Below are positions 28,180 to 36,526 of a DNA stretch of 64,000 nt, piece after piece. The stretch comes from Micromonospora lupini (GTDB lineage: Bacteria > Actinomycetota > Actinomycetes > Mycobacteriales > Micromonosporaceae). The notes beneath the pieces were generated by a model, which was not told where the DNA came from, did not search any database, and saw only the letters and a program-made list of their open reading frames with translations. Numbering within the stretch: position 1 is the stretch's first letter; each line of letters starts with the position of its first letter. The stretch is taken from NCBI RefSeq assembly GCF_026342015.1, contig NZ_JAPENL010000001.1:1736001-1800000 (forward strand), in the 5' to 3' direction. Made by a program: the position numbers and the translations under genes.

Positions 28180-29442
28180 ATGCGGGACGATGCGGGCGGC
28201 AGGGCCGCCTACCGTCGGGACATGCACGACGTGACCGCGGGATGGGGTCCGGCCTGGCTACGCTGGCACCTCCGGGCCTGGCTGGGCGACGTGGTGCTCG
28301 CCACCGCGCTGTTCGTGCTCGTGCTGAAGCTCGACGAGCGACCCGTGAACGGTTGGGCGATCGCGCTGGCGGCGCTCGCCGCCGTCGCCGCGCCGGTACG
28401 GCGGTGGTATCCACAGGGAGCCCTCGTCGCGGTCACCGCCCTCGCGGCATGCGCCATCCTGACCGGGTTGCCGGCGTCGGGTCTGGTCATCACCCTGGGT
28501 GTGCTGACGTACTCGGCGGCGCTCTACAGCCCCAGCCGGCGCCCCTGGTTCTACGCCACGCTTGTGTGGGGAACGCTCATCGTCGCCGGGTCCGTGGCCC
28601 ACTTCTCGCAGTGGTGGTCGGCCGGACAGTTCGGGCTCTTCGCCTGGCTGTTCGGAGGCGCGGGGGCCGGCGACTCGACCAGGATGCGCCGGGCCTACAT
28701 CGCCGAGGTGACCAAGCGTGCCCGGCAGGCTGAGATGAGCCGTGAGGAGGAGGCGCGCCGACGCGTGATGGACGAGCGACTGCGGATCGCACGCGAGCTG
28801 CACGACGTCGTGGCCCACCACATCGCGGTGATCAGCGTGCACGTCGGTGCCGCCGACCATGTCCTGCGCAACGACCCGGACAGGGTGTGGCCCGTGCTCG
28901 GGCACATCCGCCTGGCCGCCGACACGGTGCTGGAGGAGATCAAGTCAGTGATCAGCGTGTTGCGCGACCCGTACGAGCTGGCCAGCACCGAACCCGCCCC
29001 GGGCCTGGACCGCGTCGACGACCTGCTCGACGGCCTGCGCGCCATCGGCTTCCGGGTCGACCACCACCTGCGCGGCACGGCTCGGCCGCTGCCCGCCGTG
29101 GTGGATCTGGCCGCGTACCGGATCCTGCAGGAAGCCCTGACCAACGCCCACCGGTACGGCGACGGGACGGCCGAATTGACCACCGAGTTCACCGCGGACG
29201 CGGTCACCATCGAGGTCACCAACCGGATCGCCGCGCCCGGCCCGCACCATCCCGGATCCGGGTTCGGCCTGCTGGGCATGCGCGAGCGGGCCGCGGCCGC
29301 GCACGGCGCCCTCACCGCCGCGCCCGTCGAGGGCGGCCGGTTCCGGGTGCGCGCCGTGCTGCCGGCCGACGAACACACAATCAGCCTGAGCGCAGCGGTC
29401 GAGAGCCGCCGGGCCTCCGTCGCCGAACGGCCTGGGGTGTGA
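28180..29442 (+). CDS. Sensor histidine kinase (NarX/DesK type)
   Basis: A membrane sensor kinase of about 420 residues. Several hydrophobic segments in the first 150 residues precede the HisKA_3 box ARELHDVVAHH, and the C-terminal ATPase domain carries QEALTNAHRYG and GFGLLGMRERA. It would phosphorylate the response regulator one base downstream. ATG at 28180 is used; ATG at 28222, nearer the first membrane segment, is an alternative, and neither has a strong ribosome site. It is divergent from the MMPL transporter. Confidence 0.92.
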   Translation: MRDDAGGRAAYRRDMHDVTAGWGPAWLRWHLRAWLGDVVLATALFVLVLKLDERPVNGWAIALAALAAVAAPVRRWYPQGALVAVTALAACAILTGLPASGLVITLGVLTYSAALYSPSRRPWFYATLVWGTLIVAGSVAHFSQWWSAGQFGLFAWLFGGAGAGDSTRMRRAYIAEVTKRARQAEMSREEEARRRVMDERLRIARELHDVVAHHIAVISVHVGAADHVLRNDPDRVWPVLGHIRLAADTVLEEIKSVISVLRDPYELASTEPAPGLDRVDDLLDGLRAIGFRVDHHLRGTARPLPAVVDLAAYRILQEALTNAHRYGDGTAELTTEFTADAVTIEVTNRIAAPGPHHPGSGFGLLGMRERAAAAHGALTAAPVEGGRFRVRAVLPADEHTISLSAAVESRRASVAERPGV

Positions 29443-29443
29443 C

Positions 29444-30127
29444 ATGACGATCCGCATCCTGCTCGCCGACGATCAGGCGTTGATTCGGGCGGGCTTCAAG
29501 ATGATCATCGACGCCGAGCCGGGCTTCGAGGTGGCCGGGGAGGCCGCCGACGGCCGGGAGGCCATCGACCTGATGCGCACGACCTGGGTGGACGTCGTCC
29601 TGATGGACATCCGGATGCCGCACATGGACGGTATCGAGGCCACCCGACGGATCTGCGCCAACGCGCATCTCGCCCGGACCCGCGTCCTGATCCTCACCAC
29701 CTTCGACGACGACGACAACGTCGTCCTCGGACTCCAGGCCGGGGCCAGCGGCTTCCTCGGCAAGAACGTCGCACCGGCCGACCTGGTCAACGCCGTCCGG
29801 GTGATCGCCGCCGGCGACGCGCTGCTCTCCCCCCGCGCGACCCGCGGCCTGCTCAGCCGCTTCATCCACCGCATCCGGCCGACCACCAGGCCGCGCCTGC
29901 CCGCGCTGGACCTGGTCACCGAGCGGGAGATGGAGATCCTCATCCTGGTCGCGCACGGGCTCTCCAACGACGACATCGCCCGGCGGCTGCGGGTCTCGCC
30001 GCTCACGGTCAAGACCCACGTCAACCGTACGATGATGAAGGTGAATGCCCGGGACCGGGCACAACTGGTCGTCATCGCCTACCAGAACGGCCTGGTCGAG
30101 GCCGGGGACACTCTGCCCGACCCGTGA
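29444..30127 (+). CDS. NarL-family response regulator
   Basis: A 227-residue regulator with a complete receiver domain (acidic ADDQ, phospho-acceptor Asp in VLMDIRMP, conserved Lys in LGKN) and a C-terminal LuxR-type helix-turn-helix (VTEREMEILILVAHGLSNDDIARRL). It is the cognate partner of the kinase immediately upstream. Unlike the two regulators at 35-36 kb, every phosphorylation residue is intact. Confidence 0.95.
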   Translation: MTIRILLADDQALIRAGFKMIIDAEPGFEVAGEAADGREAIDLMRTTWVDVVLMDIRMPHMDGIEATRRICANAHLARTRVLILTTFDDDDNVVLGLQAGASGFLGKNVAPADLVNAVRVIAAGDALLSPRATRGLLSRFIHRIRPTTRPRLPALDLVTEREMEILILVAHGLSNDDIARRLRVSPLTVKTHVNRTMMKVNARDRAQLVVIAYQNGLVEAGDTLPDP

Positions 30128-30179
30128 GCCCGGTGGGCACCGCTCGACGCCGCGCCCCGCGCCACCGGCCTCCCGACGG

Positions 30180-31577
30180 TCAGCCGGCGAGCAGGTGCTT
30201 CTGCACCTTGCCCATCGCGTTTCGGGGCAGCGTGTCGAGGAACCTGATCTGTCGAGGCCGTTTGTGGACCGACAGCGTCCGCGCCACGAAGTCGACGAGC
30301 TCGGCCGCGGTGACCTGGTCCGCGACGACGAAGGCTGTCACCTCCTGGCCGAGGTCGTCGTCAGGCGTACCGACGACCGCGGCCTCACGAACGCCCGGGT
30401 GGGCCAGCAGCGCGTCCTCGACCTCGCCCGCGCCGATCCGGTACCCACCGCTCTTGATCAGGTCGGTGGATCGGCGACCGACCAGTCGGTGCAGGCCGTC
30501 GGGTGACACGCTCGCGATGTCGCCGGTGCGGAACCACCCGTCCCCGTCGAGCAGTCGGGCGGTGACGTCGGGTTTGCCCAGGTAGCCGTCGAACAGCATC
30601 GGCCCTCGAACCCACAGCTCCCCGATGGCCGTACCGTCGGCGGGCACCTGGTGCCCGTCGTCGTCGACGACCCGCGTCTCCGCCCCCGGCACCGGCGTGC
30701 CGACCATCCCGGGCCGACGGGACGGGTCGTCGGCCCGGTTGCTCAGCGTGATCAGCGTCTCGGTCATGCCGTAGCGCTCGACCGGCCGGTGACCGGTGAG
30801 TTGGCGCATCCGCTCGAACGACGGCGCGGGCAGTGCCGCACTGCCGGAGACCAGCAGCCGCGCCGAGCCGAGGCGAGCGGCGGCGGTGGGCTGGGCGCAG
30901 ATCCGCGACCAGACGGTCGGCACACCGAAGTAGAGGGTGCCGCCCGCCCCGGCGTACGCCTCCGGGGTCGGCCGTCCGGTGTGGTGCAGCCGGCAGCCCA
31001 CCCGCAGTGCGCCGAGCACGCCGAGCACGAGACCGTGGACGTGGAACAGGGGCAGACCGTGCACCAGGAGGTCGTCGGGGGTCCAGGCCCAGGCGTCGGC
31101 GAGCGCGTCGATGCCGGCCTCGACGGCGCGGTGCGACAGGACGGCACCCTTGGGCGCCCCCGTGGTGCCGCTCGTGTACATGATCAGAGCGGTGCGTTCG
31201 GGGGCCGGATCCGGATAGCGGGTGTCCGAGGTACGCCCCAGGTCGACCCGACTGACAGCTACCTGCGCCGGCTCGTCTCCGGTGCCGCCGACCAGCAGCG
31301 TCGCCCCGGAATCGCGCAGGATGTGCGCCCTCTCCCGAGGGCCGGAGTCGGGCGGCACGGGAACGACGGCGGCCCCGCTGAGCAGCGCGCCGACCACCCC
31401 CACCACGGTCTCGGCGGTGGCGGTGGCGTGCACGGCGACGACCGGTACGCCGTGCAGGTCGTCCGCCACCGCGGCGGCGCATCCCCGCAGACGCTCGGCG
31501 GACATCGTCACCGGACCGAGCCGGATCAGGTCGCCGACGGTCGAGTTGGCGCTGGAGAGACCGGCGAGCAGGCGCAT
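30180..31577 (-). CDS. matB: Malonyl/methylmalonyl-CoA synthetase (MatB-like)
   Basis: A 465-residue AMP-forming ligase that matches the MatB pattern closely: ALIMYTSGTTGAPKGAV, PLFHVHGLVLGVLGALR, RLLVSGSAALP, VERYGMTET, DLIKSGGYRIGAGEVE and the C-terminal PRNAMGKVQK Lys motif. MatB makes malonyl-CoA and methylmalonyl-CoA from the free diacids, another source of PKS extender units. Whether it serves the polyketide cluster about 11 kb away or general metabolism cannot be told from sequence. It is convergent with the response regulator gene. Confidence 0.88.
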   Translation of the reverse strand: MRLLAGLSSANSTVGDLIRLGPVTMSAERLRGCAAAVADDLHGVPVVAVHATATAETVVGVVGALLSGAAVVPVPPDSGPRERAHILRDSGATLLVGGTGDEPAQVAVSRVDLGRTSDTRYPDPAPERTALIMYTSGTTGAPKGAVLSHRAVEAGIDALADAWAWTPDDLLVHGLPLFHVHGLVLGVLGALRVGCRLHHTGRPTPEAYAGAGGTLYFGVPTVWSRICAQPTAAARLGSARLLVSGSAALPAPSFERMRQLTGHRPVERYGMTETLITLSNRADDPSRRPGMVGTPVPGAETRVVDDDGHQVPADGTAIGELWVRGPMLFDGYLGKPDVTARLLDGDGWFRTGDIASVSPDGLHRLVGRRSTDLIKSGGYRIGAGEVEDALLAHPGVREAAVVGTPDDDLGQEVTAFVVADQVTAAELVDFVARTLSVHKRPRQIRFLDTLPRNAMGKVQKHLLAG

Positions 31578-31650
31578 GGGCCGAGGCTACGCCGGATGTG
31601 ACGCGTACACGACTGTGCGTGCCCGACCGGATCGCCCTGGACGGCCGCGG

Positions 31651-32928
31651 CTACGGAGCAGACTCGGCAGTCTCCCGACGCTCGCCCCCGCTGACCAGGA
31701 CCGTCGTGCCCGACCGGGGAGCGACGCCGCGCAGGCCCACGTAGGCGACCACACCGGAGGCCAGGTACAACACGGCCTGCACGTGGAGGACGAGCACGAC
31801 ACTGAGCGCATCGCCGAGCAGGCCGGCCGCCGCCATGCCCAGGCCCTGTGCCGCGTTGTAGATCGCGTAGTAGACGCCGAAGGCCCGGCCGAGATCGGTG
31901 TCCGGCACGCTCCGCTGGATCTGCGCGAAGGCCCCGCTGCTGTAGGCGACGCCCGGCACGCCGACCAGGATGAACAGCAGGACGTACCACCCGGGTTGAC
32001 GGGTGACCGCCGGTCCGTTCCAGATGATCAGGCTGATCAGGCCGAACGTGGTGGCGCCGAGGCTCATCAGCAGCCGGGAACTGAGCCGCGCCCCCAGCAT
32101 GCCGACGATGAGCCCGCCGGCCACACCGCCGATCGCCTGTACGCCACGGAGCACGCCGGTGAGCGTGCCGTCGGCCTGCAGCGCGCGGCTGACGAAGACC
32201 ACGAAGAGCACCACGAACAGGCCCTGCGCGATACCGCCCAGCGCCACACTCAGAATCGTCACCCGTACGGTGCGGTTGCCCAGCATGGTCGCGAGGCCGG
32301 ACCGCCAGTCGGCGAGGAACGACGACGTACGCCCCGGCGGTTTCGACCGGGCGGCGTCGCGACGCGCGGCCCGGCGGCCGGCGACGATCAGGGCTGCCGC
32401 GGTCGTGAAGGCCACCACGCCGCCGACGGCGAGGTAACCGGTGCCGGCGCGGGTGATCGCGAACCCTCCGAGCGAGCTTCCGATGAGCCGCCCCACACTG
32501 ATGTTGAGCGCCACCATGCTGTTGGCGCTCACCAGGTGCGCGGGCTCGACGAGGCTGGGCAGCGCCGCGTTGCGGGCGGAGTCGAACGCCTGGGTCAGCA
32601 CGGCCTGGGCGCCGGCGACCAGGCAGATGATCCACAGATGGTGGCCGGGTTCGGCGAGCAGGGGAAGCACCACTGCCGCCTGCGCCACGGCGACGCAGCT
32701 CATGAGCCGGAACCTGTCGAGGCGGTCGGCCAGGGCCCCGGCGAACGACCCCAGCGTGATGCCGCACAGCAGCTCGACCAGGAAGACGGCGGAGGTGGTG
32801 AACGCCGAGCCGGTCACACCGAACACATAGATCGGCAGCCCGGTGAGCAGCAGCCAGCTCGCCACGCTCGAGCAGAGCCCCGCGGCCCAGATCAGGACGA
32901 ATCCGCGGGAACGCAGCAGCGGCGCCAT
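31651..32928 (-). CDS. MFS transporter (EntS/MFS_3 type)
   Basis: A 425-residue protein with about 12 hydrophobic segments and a cytoplasmic loop motif GSFAGALADRLDRFR. It resembles the enterobactin-exporter type of facilitator found next to ArsR-type repressors. One base separates its ATG from the ArsR stop, so the two form an operon. The substrate is unknown. Confidence 0.88.
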   Translation of the reverse strand: MAPLLRSRGFVLIWAAGLCSSVASWLLLTGLPIYVFGVTGSAFTTSAVFLVELLCGITLGSFAGALADRLDRFRLMSCVAVAQAAVVLPLLAEPGHHLWIICLVAGAQAVLTQAFDSARNAALPSLVEPAHLVSANSMVALNISVGRLIGSSLGGFAITRAGTGYLAVGGVVAFTTAAALIVAGRRAARRDAARSKPPGRTSSFLADWRSGLATMLGNRTVRVTILSVALGGIAQGLFVVLFVVFVSRALQADGTLTGVLRGVQAIGGVAGGLIVGMLGARLSSRLLMSLGATTFGLISLIIWNGPAVTRQPGWYVLLFILVGVPGVAYSSGAFAQIQRSVPDTDLGRAFGVYYAIYNAAQGLGMAAAGLLGDALSVVLVLHVQAVLYLASGVVAYVGLRGVAPRSGTTVLVSGGERRETAESAP

Positions 32929-32929
32929 G

Positions 32930-33514
32930 TCAGAGGAATTCCGGTGTGGGGTACGCCTGGAGGCTGAGGCTGACCGGTCGGGCGTCGCTCGGGGGCGCGT
33001 TGCGCAGGGGGCGCAGGTACGGCCGGATGACGGCGTCCAGGGTCAGCGTGAGGTGTCGCAACTCCTCCGGGGTGAGCGACAGCGTGTAGTTGTGGAATGT
33101 CGCGCTGCCCCGCCACTCGTCTGTCAGCGTGTGCTGCCGGTTCTGGTAGCGCCGCAGCGACCGGAACACCTCGTCGAGGTCGAGCGCTGTCAGCGCGTCG
33201 TTGACCTGCTGTCCGTCGGCATCGTCGGACTCGGGAAGGAATTCGATACCGGTGCCGGCGGCACGCCAGGGCCGGTCTCGTCTGTTGGCCCCCTCGGCCG
33301 GGACCCGTTCGATGAGGCCGTGCCGGGCCAATTGATGCAGGTGGTAGCTGCAGTTCGACCCCGTGTCGTCGAGGGCCTCGGCGCACTGGGCGGCGGTTCG
33401 CGGGCCGGCGGCCAGCAGATAGCGCAGCAGGCGCAGGCGCAGCGGGTGGGCGAGCGCGCGCAGTGTGGTGGCATCGCGTACACGTACGCGACGTTCCGAC
33501 CCGGTCGGTTCCAT
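32930..33514 (-). CDS. ArsR-like winged-helix regulator
   Basis: A 194-residue regulator whose N-terminal half is an ArsR-type winged helix (LRALAHPLRLRLLRYLLAAGPRTAAQCAEALDD followed by SYHLHQLARHGLIE). The C-terminal half is an extra ligand-binding-like extension. There is no obvious cysteine metal site. A 16-base palindrome lies 18 bases upstream of its ATG, pointing to autorepression together with the MFS gene. Confidence 0.88.
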   Translation of the reverse strand: MEPTGSERRVRVRDATTLRALAHPLRLRLLRYLLAAGPRTAAQCAEALDDTGSNCSYHLHQLARHGLIERVPAEGANRRDRPWRAAGTGIEFLPESDDADGQQVNDALTALDLDEVFRSLRRYQNRQHTLTDEWRGSATFHNYTLSLTPEELRHLTLTLDAVIRPYLRPLRNAPPSDARPVSLSLQAYPTPEFL

Positions 33515-33531
33515 GGGGCGACACTCCTAAG

Positions 33532-33547
33532 CGAAAGACTTCTTTCG
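33532..33547. promoter_or_regulatory. Operator palindrome upstream of ArsR gene
   Basis: CGAAAGA, CT, TCTTTCG is a perfect inverted repeat 18 bases before the regulator start. It is AT-rich compared with its surroundings and placed to block transcription. Confidence 0.75.
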
Positions 33548-33834
33548 TTTATACGCGCCCAGGGCTGGTTTTCGCAATGAGTGTTTCGTATCGCCGAGGA
33601 AGTAGGCAGCGGCGTGAGCCTCATGCGGGAGATGACGTGTCAGGACCCGCCGGGCCGGCCGGCCGAGCGAGAAGCGGAGCGAAAGGCGGTAGCGACAGCG
33701 GTGGCCGAGTCCGGTTGACGACTGACGGGCATCACCAGATGCGATTACGTAAGCGCGTCGCTACTATGGGTCAGCAATCCAGAGGGGATGGGGGTCATGC
33801 CGGCGTGCGAAGTCCCGTCAACGGAACCGCGACG
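33548..33834. other. Gap between ArsR gene and proline-rich protein gene
   Basis: No gene is apparent. TACTAT at 33762-33767 could be a -10 element for the downstream gene, but I see no matching -35 element. Confidence 0.4.
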
Positions 33835-34989
33835 ATGTCCGCGCCAGGCCGATCGGCTCCGCTCGTGGCCGGCCGACTGCGCAGGCTCGCCCGGCGGATG
33901 GTGCTGATTGCGGCTGCCGTCGGGGCCGGTTTCCTGCTGGCCGCCCTGTTCCAGGAGCCGGCCGCGGCCGACGGGATCCGCGGCCATCCCGGCGACGAGC
34001 CTCATCGGCAGCTCGGCGCTCTGGCCGAGCCGATCGCGCGACTCACGGTCGCCGAGCGCGCCGAGGGTGCGCGCCCGCGCGTCGTACGGGCAGACGGACC
34101 CCGCCATGATCGTCCCCGCGCCCCGTTGGCAGGGGCCATCGGTAGCGTCGTCACCCCCCGTGCCGTGACACCCCTGGCGGTGCCTCGTCGGTCGACCAAC
34201 GCATCGCCCGGGTTCGTGCCGCTGCCTCGGGTCCGCTCAACCGCCCCGGCCGGCACCGCCGAGCACACGTGGCTCCGGCCCGCCTCCCCGGCACCCGCGG
34301 CTCGTCGCCCCGTACGCCGTGGGCAAACGCCCCGGCCGGCCAGCGATACGGCGCCGCGGCCGGTTCCCGCCGCGGCCGACACACCCGCGCTGCCCGTACC
34401 GGCCGGTTCTCTCGCGGTGGGCCTGATCACCGCCCCCCTGCCGCACGTCGTCGACATCGTGCGCACCGCGCCGATCCAGTCGGTCGTCATCGCGCTTCTC
34501 CGTGTCATCGACGCCGTTCTCCCGCCCGCGCTCCGGGCGGTGCTCCCTCCGGCGGCGCCTCCGCTGACCACTCCCCCAGCGCCATGGCCGGCCGACGTGC
34601 CGGTGACCGGCTCGCCACCGGTGGCGGCCGTGCCGACACCATCGGCGGACTCGGCGCCGCCACCCCTCCGCGCCGCATGCGTGGCGGTACGCGCCACGGC
34701 GACGCCACCTCCGGCCGCGCCGCCACCGATGGCCGTCGACGACCCCACGGCCTCGACGGGACACGTCGCCGCGCGCCCCGCCCCGTTGGACGTGGCCGCC
34801 GACTATCCCGTCCGGCCCGTCGCGCCGGCCGACCAGGATGCCGCAGGCGTCGACGACGGATCGACGCCGGGACCGGGTCTGCTCCGGCCGGTCGACCGGC
34901 AGTCACCCCTCGGTCCCAGAGTGCCCTGCGCACTCGTACCACTTCTCGTCGAGAGCCGCGCTCCGTCTGCGATCGCCCGCCCGGGCTGA
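33835..34989 (+). CDS. Exported proline/alanine-rich protein, unknown
   Basis: A 384-residue protein not recognised as a known family. Residues 1-45 look like a signal peptide or anchor (RRLARRMVLIAAAVGAGFLLAALF, then AAADG). The rest is low-complexity Pro/Ala/Arg sequence with one hydrophobic segment (VVIALLRVIDAVLPPALRAVLPP) near residue 220. It may be a cell-wall-associated or secreted linker-like protein. ATG at 33835 is chosen to start just before the signal; ATG at 33766 is in frame. The biased composition means a chance ORF is not fully excluded. Confidence 0.55.
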   Translation: MSAPGRSAPLVAGRLRRLARRMVLIAAAVGAGFLLAALFQEPAAADGIRGHPGDEPHRQLGALAEPIARLTVAERAEGARPRVVRADGPRHDRPRAPLAGAIGSVVTPRAVTPLAVPRRSTNASPGFVPLPRVRSTAPAGTAEHTWLRPASPAPAARRPVRRGQTPRPASDTAPRPVPAAADTPALPVPAGSLAVGLITAPLPHVVDIVRTAPIQSVVIALLRVIDAVLPPALRAVLPPAAPPLTTPPAPWPADVPVTGSPPVAAVPTPSADSAPPPLRAACVAVRATATPPPAAPPPMAVDDPTASTGHVAARPAPLDVAADYPVRPVAPADQDAAGVDDGSTPGPGLLRPVDRQSPLGPRVPCALVPLLVESRAPSAIARPG

Positions 34990-35187
34990 GGCCTGTCGAC
35001 CGACCCGGGTGGCCGCCGACACGCTCGGTTCCACCCTGGCCTGGTCGATAAGCGCCCGTGCCCGTCCGCCGTGACGGTGCCGCGGGCCCATGCCTGTCCG
35101 TTCGTCGCGCACGACCGCCCTGACCAACCCGTGGATTTTCCGGGATCGGTGGCCGGTGTGACGCGTACCTGAGATCGGAGAAACGTG

Positions 35188-35793
35188 GTGATCCACGTTG
35201 TCGTCGCCGAGGACATGGGTTTGCTTCGCGGTGCGCTCTGCGCCGCGCTGTCAGGTGAGGAGGACATGAAGGTGGTCGCCGACGTCGAGGGTGTCGGCGA
35301 GTTGTTGGCTGTTGTCCGCCGGTGCAGGCCCCAGGTGGTCGTGCTGGCGCTGACACCGGAGTCGCCCGACCCGGTGGAGGTGGTCGCCCGGATCAACGCC
35401 GAGGCGCCGCACGCCGCCGTGCTGGCCATGAGCCCACGGTGGAGCCCCAACCTGGTGGAGGCCGCGCTGGCGGCCGGCGCACGCGGCCTGGTCGGGAAGG
35501 ACAGCTCCCTGGTGGAGCTGGTGCGGGCGATCCGCGCGCTCGCCGCCGGGGAACGGGCGATCGACCCGGGCGCCGCGGTGGCGGTGCTGAGCCCCCCGGA
35601 GATCCCGTTGACGGCTCGGGAGATGGACGTGCTGCGGATGGCGGCCGAGGGCCTGCCCCTGAAGGAGATCGCGGCCCGCCTCTTCCTGGCACACGGGACT
35701 GTCCGCAACCACCTGTCGGTGATCCTGCGCAAGACGGGCGCTCGCAACCGCTTGGAAGCGGTGTGGCGCGCGCGAAGTAACGGCTGGTTGTAG
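35188..35793 (+). CDS. RamR-like response regulator lacking the phospho-Asp
   Basis: A 201-residue NarL-type protein with a receiver domain and a C-terminal LuxR helix-turn-helix (LTAREMDVLRMAAEGLPLKEIAARLF, then GTVRNHL). The acidic pair (AED, residues 7-9) and the Lys in VGKD are present, but the phospho-acceptor position reads VLALTP (Ala54), so normal phosphorylation is impossible. In Streptomyces an orphan NarL-type regulator, RamR/AmfR, activates the SapB genes; size and location fit that role. GTG at 35188 is favoured over 35185 by its spacing from GGAG. Confidence 0.88.
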   Translation: MIHVVVAEDMGLLRGALCAALSGEEDMKVVADVEGVGELLAVVRRCRPQVVVLALTPESPDPVEVVARINAEAPHAAVLAMSPRWSPNLVEAALAAGARGLVGKDSSLVELVRAIRALAAGERAIDPGAAVAVLSPPEIPLTAREMDVLRMAAEGLPLKEIAARLFLAHGTVRNHLSVILRKTGARNRLEAVWRARSNGWL

Positions 35794-35818
35794 CCGTCGA
35801 GGGGCGGGGCCGGCGGGG

Positions 35819-35853
35819 GGCGCCGGACCCGCCCTCTCGCCGTGCGGGTCCGG
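35819..35853 (+). terminator. Terminator between the two RamR-like genes
   Basis: CGCCGGACCCG (35819-35829) and CGGGTCCGGCG (35843-35853) form a perfect 11-base-pair stem with a 13-base loop after the first regulator gene, so the two regulators are probably transcribed separately. Confidence 0.7.
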
Positions 35854-35913
35854 CGGATGCGTGTTTGACTATTGACGTTGTGTGATCGCCGCCGCAGTAC
35901 GGGAAGGTTCATC

Positions 35914-36498
35914 GTGATCCGTACCCTGCTCGCCTTGGACGGCGCCCTGGTGCTGGGCGCGCTGTCGTTCGTCCTCGCGGCCGAGGACGACATCCGTGTC
36001 GTGGCGGAGGTGGATCGCGGCGACGCGGTCTCCGCGGCCGTCCGCGCCCAACGCCCCGACGTCGTCGTGGCCGACCTCGACGTCGTCGAGGGAGTCGATC
36101 CGAGCCGCCTCGGCCGGTGCCCCGTCCTGGTGCTGGCCCATCCACATCGGGCGCGGCGACTGCGCGGCCTGCTCTGCCCGACCCGGACGGTCGGCATCCT
36201 GCGCAGCGACGCGGGCCCCCAGCGGGTCATCGACGGGATCCGCCGGCTCGCCCGCCGGGAGCCGGTGCTCGACGCGGATCTCGTCGTCGCGGCGCTGCGC
36301 TCGAACGGTCCGCTGACCAGCCGCGAGACCGAGGTGTTGACGCTTACCGCGGCCGGGGCGCCGGTCGCGGAGGTGGCGGCGTCGCTCGGGCTCAGCCGAG
36401 GCACCGTCCGCAACCATCTCGGTCGAATCACCCGCAAGGTGGGTGCGCGCACCCGGGTGGAGGCCGTGCGGATGGCGGGCGAGGCAGGCTGGATCTGA
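35914..36498 (+). CDS. Second RamR-like response regulator with degenerate receiver
   Basis: A 194-residue NarL-type protein similar to the preceding regulator (both contain GTVRNHL in the recognition helix). Here the phospho-acceptor Asp54 (VVADLDV) is kept, but the acidic pocket is reduced to one Asp (LALDG) and the conserved receiver Lys is replaced by Arg (ILRSDAG). GTG at 35914 follows GGAAGG by seven bases. It is convergent with the transporter genes of the lanthipeptide operon. Tandem duplicates with different defects may act as a pair. Confidence 0.86.
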   Translation: MIRTLLALDGALVLGALSFVLAAEDDIRVVAEVDRGDAVSAAVRAQRPDVVVADLDVVEGVDPSRLGRCPVLVLAHPHRARRLRGLLCPTRTVGILRSDAGPQRVIDGIRRLARREPVLDADLVVAALRSNGPLTSRETEVLTLTAAGAPVAEVAASLGLSRGTVRNHLGRITRKVGARTRVEAVRMAGEAGWI

Positions 36499-36526
36499 CG
36501 GCGCCGTCGGCTCGGGCGCGTGCAGT

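Noticed and set aside
30130-30168. Terminator between the NarL-type regulator and matB genes
   Set aside because: CCGGTGG and CCACCGG can pair, but the stem is only seven bases with a 25-base loop, too weak to list.
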